From: Verrucomicrobiota bacterium
GTDB lineage: Bacteria; Verrucomicrobiota; Verrucomicrobiia; Verrucomicrobiales; DEV007
Reading direction: 5' to 3'
Length of the DNA: 64,000 nt
Assembly (NCBI GenBank): GCA_018970725.1
Contig: JAGWVU010000018.1
Span: 1 to 64,000 of the forward strand
Below are positions 54,234 to 62,612 of the stretch, piece by piece. Positions within the stretch are counted from its first letter, which is position 1. Every line of letters begins with the position of its first letter. The notes beneath the pieces are model-generated. The model saw only the letters and a program-made list of their open reading frames with translations, did no database searches and was not told where the DNA came from. The position numbers and the translations under genes are program-made.

Positions 54234-57200
54234 ATGAAAGCCTCGCCAACTTCCAAGCGTCCGCGCCGCACCCGCCGCGAGCAGGGCATCGCCCTAGTCA
54301 CAGTCCTCGCGATCCTCACCCTGACCGCCGTTCTGGTGATGGCGTTTTTCACCATCTCGCGCAGTGAACTGGCCTCATCCACCGTGTATTCACGGGGAGT
54401 GGAGGCCTCGCATTTGTCGAAGTCGGCCATGGACATGGTGATCCACCAGATCCGCTCGGCCACGGACCGCAAGGGAACGGCGTGGGCGAGCCAGCCGGGA
54501 ATGATCCGGACCTGGCAGGAGGAGAAAAGGCAGTGTTACAAATTGTATTCAGACGAGACCATGGTCGTCTCCGAGGACAAGGTCTTTGACGATTTCAAGG
54601 ATCTGGCCGCGTGGCGCAACGACGTCCGGTTCGTGGATTTGAATGCGCCCGTGATCCGGACCTACGACACGCGGACGGAGTATTTTTATCCGATCATTGA
54701 TCCGCGGGCCGCGATCGGGAACACCAAGGTGGAAGGCTTTGAGGTGAACTTTGGTGCCGTCGGGGCGAGCCCGGCGAGCCGGACATTGCCGATGCCGGTC
54801 AAATGGATTTACCAGTTGGAAGACGGAACGTTGGGGACCTTGGTGGGAAGTGGAACCAAGGGACAGTTCCAGGCGATCGGCGGCGCGGCTGGAAGGAGAC
54901 CGACGGCGGACAACCCGATCGTGGCCCGGTTCGCCTTTTGGGCGGATGACGAGACGGCCAAGTTGAATGTGAACACCGCGGCCGGCGGGGTGGCTTGGGA
55001 CACGCCGCGTGCCGCCGGGGTATCAGACCGGGCTTACGGGATGTTCCAACCGGTGGCCAACGAGTTCCAACGGTATCCGGGACACCCGGCGACGACCTCG
55101 ATGATGCACGTGCTCTTTCCGGGGGTGGCCCTGCCGAACAGTGATCGCTACGACCGTCAGAGCGCGGAAGCCTACTATGATTTGATTCCCCGGGTGCAAC
55201 GCGGGGGAAGCATCGGGGGAGGATTCGCCGGGACGAACAACCGCTACGGGTTGATCCTGCCGATCCAGCCGGACGAGGACCGGTTGTATGCGACGATCGA
55301 CGAATTCATCTTCCGCGCCCCGCAGGTCGGGCTTTCGGACGGGCGGACGGGAGTTTCCTTTGAACGCCAGCAACAACGGAAGGTGGGGCAGTGGCCCTTG
55401 CTGCGCCCGACGGATTTGGGGCGCCTTCAGTTTTTCCTCACGGCCACCAGCAAGGCGCCGGAGGTGACGATCTTCAACACGCCGCGGATTTCCGTATGGC
55501 CCTCCTATCACGGCGATCCGCAAAGAAACGATCACCTCCGTTACTTCACTTCCTACGACCGGCGGTTGCGCTTCTGTGCCGAAGTCGGCAAGCGGGATGG
55601 GGCGGCCGGAAGCGATTCCCGGGCACCGAAAACCACGGATGGTCGTGAGCCTGCGATGTATCACTTCCAGCGCAAGAACGCGGCGTCGAACACCGCGGAT
55701 TACGCTGACATCCCGCGGAACCGGGAGTTGTATGCCTATCTCCAGAACATGATGTCCTCTCCCGTGCCGGGCATGGATACGAGCGACGGGGTCCGCAACT
55801 GGAACAGCTTCCGCAACAAGTATGGGGAGCGGAATGCGAATCAGATTATCACGGAAGTCTTTGATTACATCCGCTCGCTCAACCTGTTTGACGATCTGCT
55901 GATGAAGCAGCACGGCATCCAGCAGATCACCACGAGCCGTTTGCCGAGCGCGCCGGTGGCCATCAGCCGGAACTTCGCCAACAATGGATACTTCGGCTAT
56001 TGGCCTCCCGGAGCGCCCAATGACGGGACCCACACCACCTTCACTCCGGGACGTCTCAGCGTGTATCAGGAGCCTGATCTCATCAACGGCCATGCCGGTT
56101 ACGTGGGGGCGGACACCCATACCGGGCACGGTCAGGTGGCTCCGATCCAGATCACCCCGCCCGGCGGGGCCGTCACCAAGGGATTTGGGCGTTTTTTTAG
56201 TGTTCGGGAGGCCGGGATCGCCATTCTGGCCTGTGCCCAGGACAATGGACGTCCGGCGGGACTTTCCCGGATGGGGGTCGGTGTGACCAACCTCGGAAGC
56301 ACCAATGAGGGTTGGGCCACCACCGGGGTGCGGGTGACTGGCGTTGCCGCAGGAAATCGCGTGACTTCGGACGGCAGCAGGCCGACCTGGGACTACAGCA
56401 ACGTGCCGCCACTCAGCCAAGTGACCAAGCCGCACGTCTACAATGTTTACAAGCTGAACCAGTTCACCAAGACGGGGACTTCCGGGACTCCGGAGCCGAT
56501 CCAGTTAACGGATCTCGACAGTAACACCGTGCAGATTCCCTGCGATCCTCCCATGGGCGGTTTGCAGTTCTACACCTACGTCAGCAATGAGGCCAACTGG
56601 AACCGGACCTTGCAGGTGGACAAGCCGCTGACCGGCGGTGCCACCCAGGTCCAGGCCATCCTTCTGGTGTCCCTCTACTCTCCCAGCAAGGGCTGGACCC
56701 TGATCAATCCGGATTTCCGTTTCGAGATGGATGTGCAGCGGGACTTCGGGTTGAACAGTCAGGGATTCGGATTCCCCATGGGCGCACAGATGCTCAAGAC
56801 GCCCCATGCCGGGTTCCGCCGGATCTGGGGCGGGCGCGACAATGGCGGGATCCTTGAACCTCGGATGCTCACGATCGGGCACAGCCGGGTCAACAATCCG
56901 CGCCCGGATCGGATCGCTTACGCTTTGTTATCCCGATCGACCCCCGCCTTGCTCAACCCCCTGAACACCGCGCCGCCGTTCGCCGCGTTCAACGCCGATG
57001 CCGCCAGTCCACCCGGAGCCGATCCGACGGAGGGCCCCCAGAGTTATGTCTATCCCTGGGTGAGCACGACCATGACCATCCCGGGAAGGGCCACCACGCC
57101 GGGGTCGTTTTCCAATCAGATCGCGACTTCCATGGCCTTGAACGGCGGGCGCCTCGTGATCAAACTGTTTCCGGACGGAGGTTCCCGCACCAACGGGGCG

Positions 57201-59156
57201 GATCCCGTATCCGGCAAGGTCGCGGTGGAGAACGGCGGTCCGCAAGACTATTCGCAGATGGTGACCATCGATTTTGCGGATACCACCGTTCCCCTTCCGA
57301 TTTTGGCCGGGGCTGGGAACGGGCATCTGCGGGAAGGACCGTCGGCGAATCAGTGGACCGCGGTGCCTTCCTCCGAGGCGCGTCCGAGGGAACACTGGTG
57401 CTGGAACCGGGACGGCGCTTTCAAGATGGCCGGGGTGGTCGTGCCACCCGGAACCAACCTGGGGATCAACCGGGGGCGGTTGCAAATGACCGGTGGTCAT
57501 CAGGGATATGGCATCAGTGAACCGGGCTTTCTCACCTTTAGTGGTCATGGGTTGGTGCGTCCGGTGGACGTGGTCCGGAGCTATTTGATCCCGCACGGGG
57601 ATGACCGGTTGGTCGCCGCCCAGCGCGATGTCCCGGCCAGCACCTTCCAACAGCATGTCCTCTACGGGAACAACGCGCGCTTGGTCGCGAGCAACTTCAC
57701 CGTGGAATATGGAAACCAAGGCTACGGTCGGGAGGGAATCCCGGGGCCCGGCCCCAATCAGGCGGCGGATCCCAAGGCTCTGGTGGATCCCACCGTGGCC
57801 AATGTGCCATCGAGCCGCCGTGCGATTGTGCCCGACAACTTCCAACTCAACATGAACCAGTGGGGCGACTGGGACAACGGCGTGGCGGCGGAGTTGGACG
57901 GCCCCATGATCAATAAACCGGACGAAGGGAACGCCATGGGGGTGGCCTACGCCGACTACGTGCCCAAGCCATGGATCACGAACAGTCCCGAGCGGGCCTT
58001 CATTCCGTATTTCACGGATTCCTGGGTGCAGGAACCGGCCGGTCCGGGCCTTTGGTCGCCCAACCGGATCATGCCGGGGCCGGGCATGCTCGGTTCCCTT
58101 CCCACCGGCGTCTATGACCGGAGCGGTGGTCCGGGCGGCCAGCCCTGGCAGACGCTCCTGTTCCGCAGGGTCGGCGGTTCCGTGCAGCAGAGCGCCCGAG
58201 GCCAAAGCCCACGCACCGGAAATGTCCACCCGGGATGGGAGCATCCGAGGGATCATTACCTGCTGGATTTCTTCTGGATGCCGGTCGTCGAGCCCTATTC
58301 GATCAGCGAACCGCTGGCCACCGCCGGCAAGGTCAACATGAACTACGCCATCCAGCCGTTCGACTACATCAAGCGCAAGAGCAGCCTCCTCGGGGTATTC
58401 TCCTCCGAGGAACTTCTCACGGTTCCGAACCGGCTCAGCATCGGCGCAGCGAACGCCGCCAACGCTTACAAGGAGGGCGAAGGTTGGGGCGCCGGTTACA
58501 ACCGCACCACCAACACAGGCGGCACCCTCAGGGATGTCAGCCTCCGCACCTGGATCAACCTGGACCAGACGCTGCGCCAGTTCGACGACCTTTTCGGCAG
58601 GCCGGGGAGCAAAAATCGTCCCCAGATTTTCCGCACCGCCTCACAGATCTGCGAACAGTGGCTGGTTCCCGGCCGTCCGGTCAGGGGCAATCCTTTCGGG
58701 GTCACCAACATGCGGCTTGAGGATGTGGCCCAGTGGTATAACCCCGACTCTAATCCGGTGGCCGGCAACCGCAGCTTCGGCCTGGTCGGCGACAACGTCA
58801 GGGAACGTCCCTACACCAACCTCATCGCCCGGTTGACGACCAAGTCGAATACCTACAACGTCCACTATCGCGCCCAGATCATCCGGCAGTCGCCCCTGTC
58901 CCCGGTGAATCCGGGGCAACGGCGTTCGGATGCCGAGTTCGCCACCTTTGATGCCTCGACGGACAAGATGGTCGGCGAGTATCGCGGATCCAGCATTGTG
59001 GAACGATACATTGATCCGAACGATATCAGGATTCCCGACTACGCCTCGCTGTCCCTGCGGGGGAGTTTGCAACTCGGCAATGACAAGGCCTCGGTGGATA
59101 CCTTGGACAAATTCTACCGGTTCCGCGTGGTGAGCGAGAAAAGGTTCGCCCCTTGA
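54234..59156 (+). CDS. Verru_Chthon cassette protein A-like giant exported protein
   Basis: A 1640-residue protein. After a basic leader (about 1-17), IALVTVLAILTLTAVLVMAFFTISRSE is a type-IV-pilin/PilX-like helix with an early glycine, so prepilin-peptidase processing is possible. The rest is a long, Gly/Asn/Pro-rich extracytoplasmic region with FAFWADDETAKLNVNTAAGG, a motif I associate with the Verru_Chthon cassette protein A family (TIGR02600). Cassette partners B, C and D, normally small pilin-like genes next door, are not present. It is monocistronic; function is unknown, perhaps a surface or secretion-associated structure. Confidence 0.75.
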   Translation: MKASPTSKRPRRTRREQGIALVTVLAILTLTAVLVMAFFTISRSELASSTVYSRGVEASHLSKSAMDMVIHQIRSATDRKGTAWASQPGMIRTWQEEKRQCYKLYSDETMVVSEDKVFDDFKDLAAWRNDVRFVDLNAPVIRTYDTRTEYFYPIIDPRAAIGNTKVEGFEVNFGAVGASPASRTLPMPVKWIYQLEDGTLGTLVGSGTKGQFQAIGGAAGRRPTADNPIVARFAFWADDETAKLNVNTAAGGVAWDTPRAAGVSDRAYGMFQPVANEFQRYPGHPATTSMMHVLFPGVALPNSDRYDRQSAEAYYDLIPRVQRGGSIGGGFAGTNNRYGLILPIQPDEDRLYATIDEFIFRAPQVGLSDGRTGVSFERQQQRKVGQWPLLRPTDLGRLQFFLTATSKAPEVTIFNTPRISVWPSYHGDPQRNDHLRYFTSYDRRLRFCAEVGKRDGAAGSDSRAPKTTDGREPAMYHFQRKNAASNTADYADIPRNRELYAYLQNMMSSPVPGMDTSDGVRNWNSFRNKYGERNANQIITEVFDYIRSLNLFDDLLMKQHGIQQITTSRLPSAPVAISRNFANNGYFGYWPPGAPNDGTHTTFTPGRLSVYQEPDLINGHAGYVGADTHTGHGQVAPIQITPPGGAVTKGFGRFFSVREAGIAILACAQDNGRPAGLSRMGVGVTNLGSTNEGWATTGVRVTGVAAGNRVTSDGSRPTWDYSNVPPLSQVTKPHVYNVYKLNQFTKTGTSGTPEPIQLTDLDSNTVQIPCDPPMGGLQFYTYVSNEANWNRTLQVDKPLTGGATQVQAILLVSLYSPSKGWTLINPDFRFEMDVQRDFGLNSQGFGFPMGAQMLKTPHAGFRRIWGGRDNGGILEPRMLTIGHSRVNNPRPDRIAYALLSRSTPALLNPLNTAPPFAAFNADAASPPGADPTEGPQSYVYPWVSTTMTIPGRATTPGSFSNQIATSMALNGGRLVIKLFPDGGSRTNGADPVSGKVAVENGGPQDYSQMVTIDFADTTVPLPILAGAGNGHLREGPSANQWTAVPSSEARPREHWCWNRDGAFKMAGVVVPPGTNLGINRGRLQMTGGHQGYGISEPGFLTFSGHGLVRPVDVVRSYLIPHGDDRLVAAQRDVPASTFQQHVLYGNNARLVASNFTVEYGNQGYGREGIPGPGPNQAADPKALVDPTVANVPSSRRAIVPDNFQLNMNQWGDWDNGVAAELDGPMINKPDEGNAMGVAYADYVPKPWITNSPERAFIPYFTDSWVQEPAGPGLWSPNRIMPGPGMLGSLPTGVYDRSGGPGGQPWQTLLFRRVGGSVQQSARGQSPRTGNVHPGWEHPRDHYLLDFFWMPVVEPYSISEPLATAGKVNMNYAIQPFDYIKRKSSLLGVFSSEELLTVPNRLSIGAANAANAYKEGEGWGAGYNRTTNTGGTLRDVSLRTWINLDQTLRQFDDLFGRPGSKNRPQIFRTASQICEQWLVPGRPVRGNPFGVTNMRLEDVAQWYNPDSNPVAGNRSFGLVGDNVRERPYTNLIARLTTKSNTYNVHYRAQIIRQSPLSPVNPGQRRSDAEFATFDASTDKMVGEYRGSSIVERYIDPNDIRIPDYASLSLRGSLQLGNDKASVDTLDKFYRFRVVSEKRFAP

Positions 59157-59214
59157 CCGCGTCATTGGCCTGATCCTTGCTTCCTATCAGCAAACGAAGG
59201 GTGGCGCGATCCTT

Positions 59215-59239
59215 GGAAAATGTGAATAACATGGGGAAA
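59215..59239 (+). repeat. Direct repeat, first copy (22 of 25 bases match 59501-59525)
   Basis: GGAAAATGTGAATAACATGG followed by GGAAA; the second copy, GGAAAATGTGAACAACTTGG followed by GCAAA, spans the ribosome binding site and first codons of folP. The first copy includes TGTGAATAA, whose complement TTATTCACA matches the DnaA-box pattern TTATNCACA. Confidence 0.7.
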
Positions 59240-59294
59240 ACCGAAGGCACCCCCGTCCACGTGTCCCTCAGTCAGGGGAGTGAAGCCCGGTCAG

Positions 59295-59312
59295 GGTGAC
59301 GAATCCGTCACC
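59295..59312. terminator. Perfect 7-4-7 hairpin downstream of the giant gene
   Basis: GGTGACG-AATC-CGTCACC lies 139 bases after the stop. There is no T-run, so termination is only a possibility. Confidence 0.35.
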
Positions 59313-59507
59313 AGTTTCCCGAGGAGTCCCGCCGGCACCGGCGTCGATTCCATGGCGGAAAGGTTTGCGAGTGTCGGAAATACGGGGAAATTGCATATCC
59401 GGGGGGTGAGGGCCGAACGACCTTCTCCCGGGCCCGGTAAGGGAAGGCATCCCGGGGATTGTGACGGAATGGTCACGGCGAACCGCTCCGGTTTCCCGGA
59501 GGAAAAT

Positions 59508-60419
59508 GTGAACAACTTGGGCAAAGAATCGACGGACGTTAGGGTGACGTGGCGCTGCGGTCTCCGTCGGGTTGATTTTTCCGATGGCGGGAAGATCGTC
59601 GGAATCCTCAACGTCACGCCCGACTCCTTTTCCGACGGGGGTAGCCACCCGGAGGTGGCCGATGCCGTGGCCCACGGTTTGGCGATGAAGCGGGACGGGG
59701 CCGCCATTTTGGATGTGGGCGGGGAATCGACCCGGCCTGGAGCGACGCCGGTCCCGCTGGACTTGGAATTGGAGCGGGTCATTCCGGTGATCAAGGCCCT
59801 GCGGGCGGCCGATCCCGAGGTGGTCCTCTCCGTGGATACGTCCAAAGCCGCGGTGGCTCGCGAGGCGCTCGCGGCGGGGGCGGATATCGTCAACGACGTC
59901 ACTGGGTTGACGGGGGACGCCGCCATGGCGGAGACGGTGGCGGCAGCTGGGGCCGGCCTCGTCATTATGCACCTCAGGGGCACGCCGGCCACCATGCAAC
60001 AGGCCCCGGAATATGAGGACGTGTTTCGTGAGGTGCGCTCGTTTTTCGAACGCCAGATCGCGTTGGCGCTTCGTTCTGGGATTGCCGCGGATCAGTTGGT
60101 GCTCGATCCCGGGATTGGGTTCGGAAAAAATCTCGAACATAACCTCACCCTGTTGCGCCGCCTCGGAGAATTGAGTGTGGCGGGGTATCCTCTGATGCTC
60201 GGGGTATCGAGGAAGTCGATGTTCCGGGGCTTGCTGGGGGCGGAACGAGCTGATCTCGCGGCCCTGACGGCGGCGTCCACCGGCCTGACCCGGGCCCGGG
60301 GCGTGCTCTTGCACCGGGTGCACGACGTGAGAGTGAACTGGCTTGCCCTCCGCCTGGCGGAAGCGCTGCAGCCCGAGGGGAATTCCATTGCACCTCGGAG
60401 AATCAGTGACAGTCTGTAG
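59508..60419 (+). CDS. folP: Dihydropteroate synthase
   Basis: A 303-residue folate enzyme that joins p-aminobenzoate to dihydropterin. GILNVTPDSFSDGG is the first signature and DVGGESTRPGA the second; SVDTSKAAVAREAL, MHLRGTPATMQ, LDPGIGFGKN and LGVSRKSMF complete the barrel. The start was set at a GTG with GGAGG five bases upstream, the best ribosome binding site in the area; upstream in-frame sequence is not family-like. It lies 14 bases before cdaA. Confidence 0.94.
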   Translation: MNNLGKESTDVRVTWRCGLRRVDFSDGGKIVGILNVTPDSFSDGGSHPEVADAVAHGLAMKRDGAAILDVGGESTRPGATPVPLDLELERVIPVIKALRAADPEVVLSVDTSKAAVAREALAAGADIVNDVTGLTGDAAMAETVAAAGAGLVIMHLRGTPATMQQAPEYEDVFREVRSFFERQIALALRSGIAADQLVLDPGIGFGKNLEHNLTLLRRLGELSVAGYPLMLGVSRKSMFRGLLGAERADLAALTAASTGLTRARGVLLHRVHDVRVNWLALRLAEALQPEGNSIAPRRISDSL

Positions 60420-60433
60420 GCCCCGTCCCTCCC

Positions 60434-61291
60434 ATGAACCCTTTGCAGAGATTCCTTACCCAGTTCCAGATCGACTGGCGGGATGGGGTGGAAATCCTCC
60501 TCATCGCCGTGGTGATCTACCATGGCTACGTCTATTTCCGGGCGACCCGGGCGGCGCGCATCCTGACCGGTCTGACCTTTTTCCTGATCGGACTGACGTT
60601 GCTGGCGATTGCCCTCGAATTGGATGTGATCGAATGGATGCTGCGCAGCATTTCGGTCTTTCTGGCGGTCAGTCTCGTGGTGATCTTCCAACCGGAGTTG
60701 CGGCGCGGCCTGGCGCAACTCGGCAGTCATCCCTGGTTTTCGGCGTTCACCGGTCCCCCGGAGGCGACGGCCGAAAGCCTCATCGAGATCGCCATCATCC
60801 TTTCCAAGCGGCGTTTCGGCGCCCTCATCGCCATCGAGCGGAGTATCAGCTTGGAACCCTACCTTGACACGGGCGTGGTGCTCGATTGCCGGCTTTCCCC
60901 GGAGATCATGCTCGCCATCTTTCAGCCCAAATCGGCGCTCCACGACGGAGGCGTCGTCTTCCGGATGTCGGACGAGCGCGTCCTCGGTGCCGGTTGCGTC
61001 TTTCCGGTTTCCCACCGGGAACTGACGGACCGGAGCATCGGCCTCCGCCACCGCGCCGCGATCGGAATCACCGAGGAATCCGACGCCATCGCCATCGTGG
61101 TGTCGGAAGAGACCGGGCAACTCTCCCTTGCCGAGGACGGGCGTCTGGAGCGCAACCTGGAAGAGAATCAATTCCGCAAAAAACTGTATGACTACTTCTC
61201 ACCGCCGCCCGGAGGAACCGAGAAAGCGATCGAAGAAAAAAGCCGGGATCTGGATGATCCTGATCCGGGATTGGAAAGCGAAGCTCGTTAG
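60434..61291 (+). CDS. cdaA: Diadenylate cyclase (c-di-AMP synthase), CdaA type
   Basis: A 285-residue membrane enzyme. Three N-terminal helices (about 18-36, 42-62, 68-86) precede the DisA_N domain. The RHR motif is intact (LRHRAAIG, 205-207), but the usual DGA motif reads DGG (LHDGGVVF, 171-173). It makes the second messenger c-di-AMP, which in other bacteria controls osmolyte and potassium uptake and wall homeostasis. The order folP-cdaA and a YbbR-like fragment downstream fit the usual cdaA-cdaR layout. Confidence 0.92.
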   Translation: MNPLQRFLTQFQIDWRDGVEILLIAVVIYHGYVYFRATRAARILTGLTFFLIGLTLLAIALELDVIEWMLRSISVFLAVSLVVIFQPELRRGLAQLGSHPWFSAFTGPPEATAESLIEIAIILSKRRFGALIAIERSISLEPYLDTGVVLDCRLSPEIMLAIFQPKSALHDGGVVFRMSDERVLGAGCVFPVSHRELTDRSIGLRHRAAIGITEESDAIAIVVSEETGQLSLAEDGRLERNLEENQFRKKLYDYFSPPPGGTEKAIEEKSRDLDDPDPGLESEAR

Positions 61292-61463
61292 TTTGCTCAT
61301 CGCGGTGGCGATCTGGGCGGTGATCGAGTCCCAGCTCGGCAGTCCGCGGGATGACCGCCGGACCAAGCCGGGGGCCGTGCCCGGTGGAGGGTCCGCTGCG
61401 CTGGTGCCCATGGGCCAAGCTGCGGAGCTTGCGATCCATTCGGCGCAACGGAGCGGGAGGTAA
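61254..61463 (+). CDS. Short YbbR/CdaR-like membrane anchor, truncated
   Basis: A 69-residue protein starting inside the end of cdaA (38-base overlap). IRDWKAKLVSLLIAVAIWAVIESQL resembles the N-terminal anchor of CdaR (YbbR) proteins, which are normally encoded right after cdaA and activate or restrain the cyclase. The extracytoplasmic YbbR repeats are missing; only about 40 low-complexity residues follow. It may be a minimal partner or a remnant. Confidence 0.6.
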   Translation: MILIRDWKAKLVSLLIAVAIWAVIESQLGSPRDDRRTKPGAVPGGGSAALVPMGQAAELAIHSAQRSGR

Positions 61464-61492
61464 GGTTTGGGTGCGCCGGGAATCCCCCCCGC

Positions 61493-62470
61493 TCAACGCG
61501 CGATGCGCCGGGGATTCTTCAGAAGCCACATCTCTTCGTCTTCCACGAAGTGAACCGAGCGCCCCCGCTTCACATTGCTGACCCGGCGCCGGATGTGTTT
61601 CCAGATTTGCTTGTGGAAGCCGATGGTGGCAGCGAACAAGCTGAGCAGGTCCATGAACTGCTCGTCATCGGCGAGCCCGGGTTCCCCGACGTGGATCCGG
61701 GAATCGGCGCCGAGGGCGAGGAGCCTGCCGTCGATCGAGCCGATCTTCCGGCCTTGGGCGAGAATCGTGTAATCGACGCCGATGGACACCCAGTGACAGT
61801 CCAGATCGATATACCACATCCGGTCGGTCTTCGGCTGGTAATAAGAAAAGGAGAAGGAGGGGGGGATGCGGAAGAGCCGTCGGTTCTGCTGGATCACCAC
61901 CAGATGCTCGTATTCGGCGAGGATGACCGCGAACGAAGCGAGGGCGCGTCGGGAACCGAGGGAATTCTGGATCTCGCGGACTGAAAGTTCCTCGATCGTC
62001 CCCTGCCAACGGATTCGGGACGAGGTGTTGCGGAACATCTTGATCACGAGGCGCGACTTGTCGATATCGTCGGCCGTCACCGGATCATGGTCAGGTTCCA
62101 CGACCATTTGGTCGAGTTCGCCCTCGGAGGCATCCCGAGCCGGGGACTTCGATTTGGCCGCGGCGCGGCGCTCCTTGGCCTGTCGTTTTTCGAGGGCGGC
62201 GAGGGTGCGCTCGCGAACTTCCTTGGATGGGCGCCAGACATCGGTGCGGATGCCGAACAAATGACTCTCCTCCCGTTTGTGCTCCTGTCGATCCTCGTCG
62301 AAGCCCTTTCCGGTCACGGCCATGTTCTGGGAGAACTGACGATCCTCGGCCGATTTAAGTTTGGTGAGGATCTCGATGTTGGTCGGATTCAGCCCGGCCG
62401 CGATCCACATGTCGACAAAACGGGTGTGGCGCTTTTGCCTGCCTCCGGTGAGAACTCCCTCGGTTGCCAT
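61493..62470 (-). CDS. Hypothetical cytoplasmic protein
   Basis: A 325-residue protein of no family I recognise. The N-terminal third is charged and helical, with a Lys/Arg/Ala-rich stretch (LEKRQAKERRAAAKSKS, about 95-112) and an acidic stretch after it. The C-terminal two thirds look folded: RIRWQGTIEELSVREIQNSLGS, FAVILAEYEHLVVIQQN, MWYIDLDCHWVSIGVDYTILAQG. It ends in a basic segment. There is no signal peptide. The ATG at MATEGVLTGG was chosen because the upstream extension overlaps the divergent promoter region. Confidence 0.7.
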   Translation of the reverse strand: MATEGVLTGGRQKRHTRFVDMWIAAGLNPTNIEILTKLKSAEDRQFSQNMAVTGKGFDEDRQEHKREESHLFGIRTDVWRPSKEVRERTLAALEKRQAKERRAAAKSKSPARDASEGELDQMVVEPDHDPVTADDIDKSRLVIKMFRNTSSRIRWQGTIEELSVREIQNSLGSRRALASFAVILAEYEHLVVIQQNRRLFRIPPSFSFSYYQPKTDRMWYIDLDCHWVSIGVDYTILAQGRKIGSIDGRLLALGADSRIHVGEPGLADDEQFMDLLSLFAATIGFHKQIWKHIRRRVSNVKRGRSVHFVEDEEMWLLKNPRRIAR

Positions 62471-62612
62471 GGTCCTAACATGGGCAGAAACAGGGGTGGG
62501 GGCAATGGAAAATTTCGGAAGACCGAAAATTTCATGGTTGCCAGATGTTTGCTTGCCGCCCCTGCCCGGAAAATCGGTAGACCACGGCGGTTCTCCCGTC
62601 CAAGATGTCTCC

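Larger units (their letters stand above)
59157..59507. other. Gene-free region before folP
   Basis: I see no convincing coding sequence here. It holds a near-perfect direct repeat of 25 bases (first copy 59215-59239, second at the folP start 59501-59525) and a perfect 7-4-7 hairpin (59295-59312). An in-frame extension of folP through it exists but lacks any family similarity. Confidence 0.6.

Noticed and set aside
59280-59507. In-frame N-terminal extension of folP
   Set aside because: The extension has no similarity to dihydropteroate synthase, and the GTG at 59508 has the best Shine-Dalgarno sequence.
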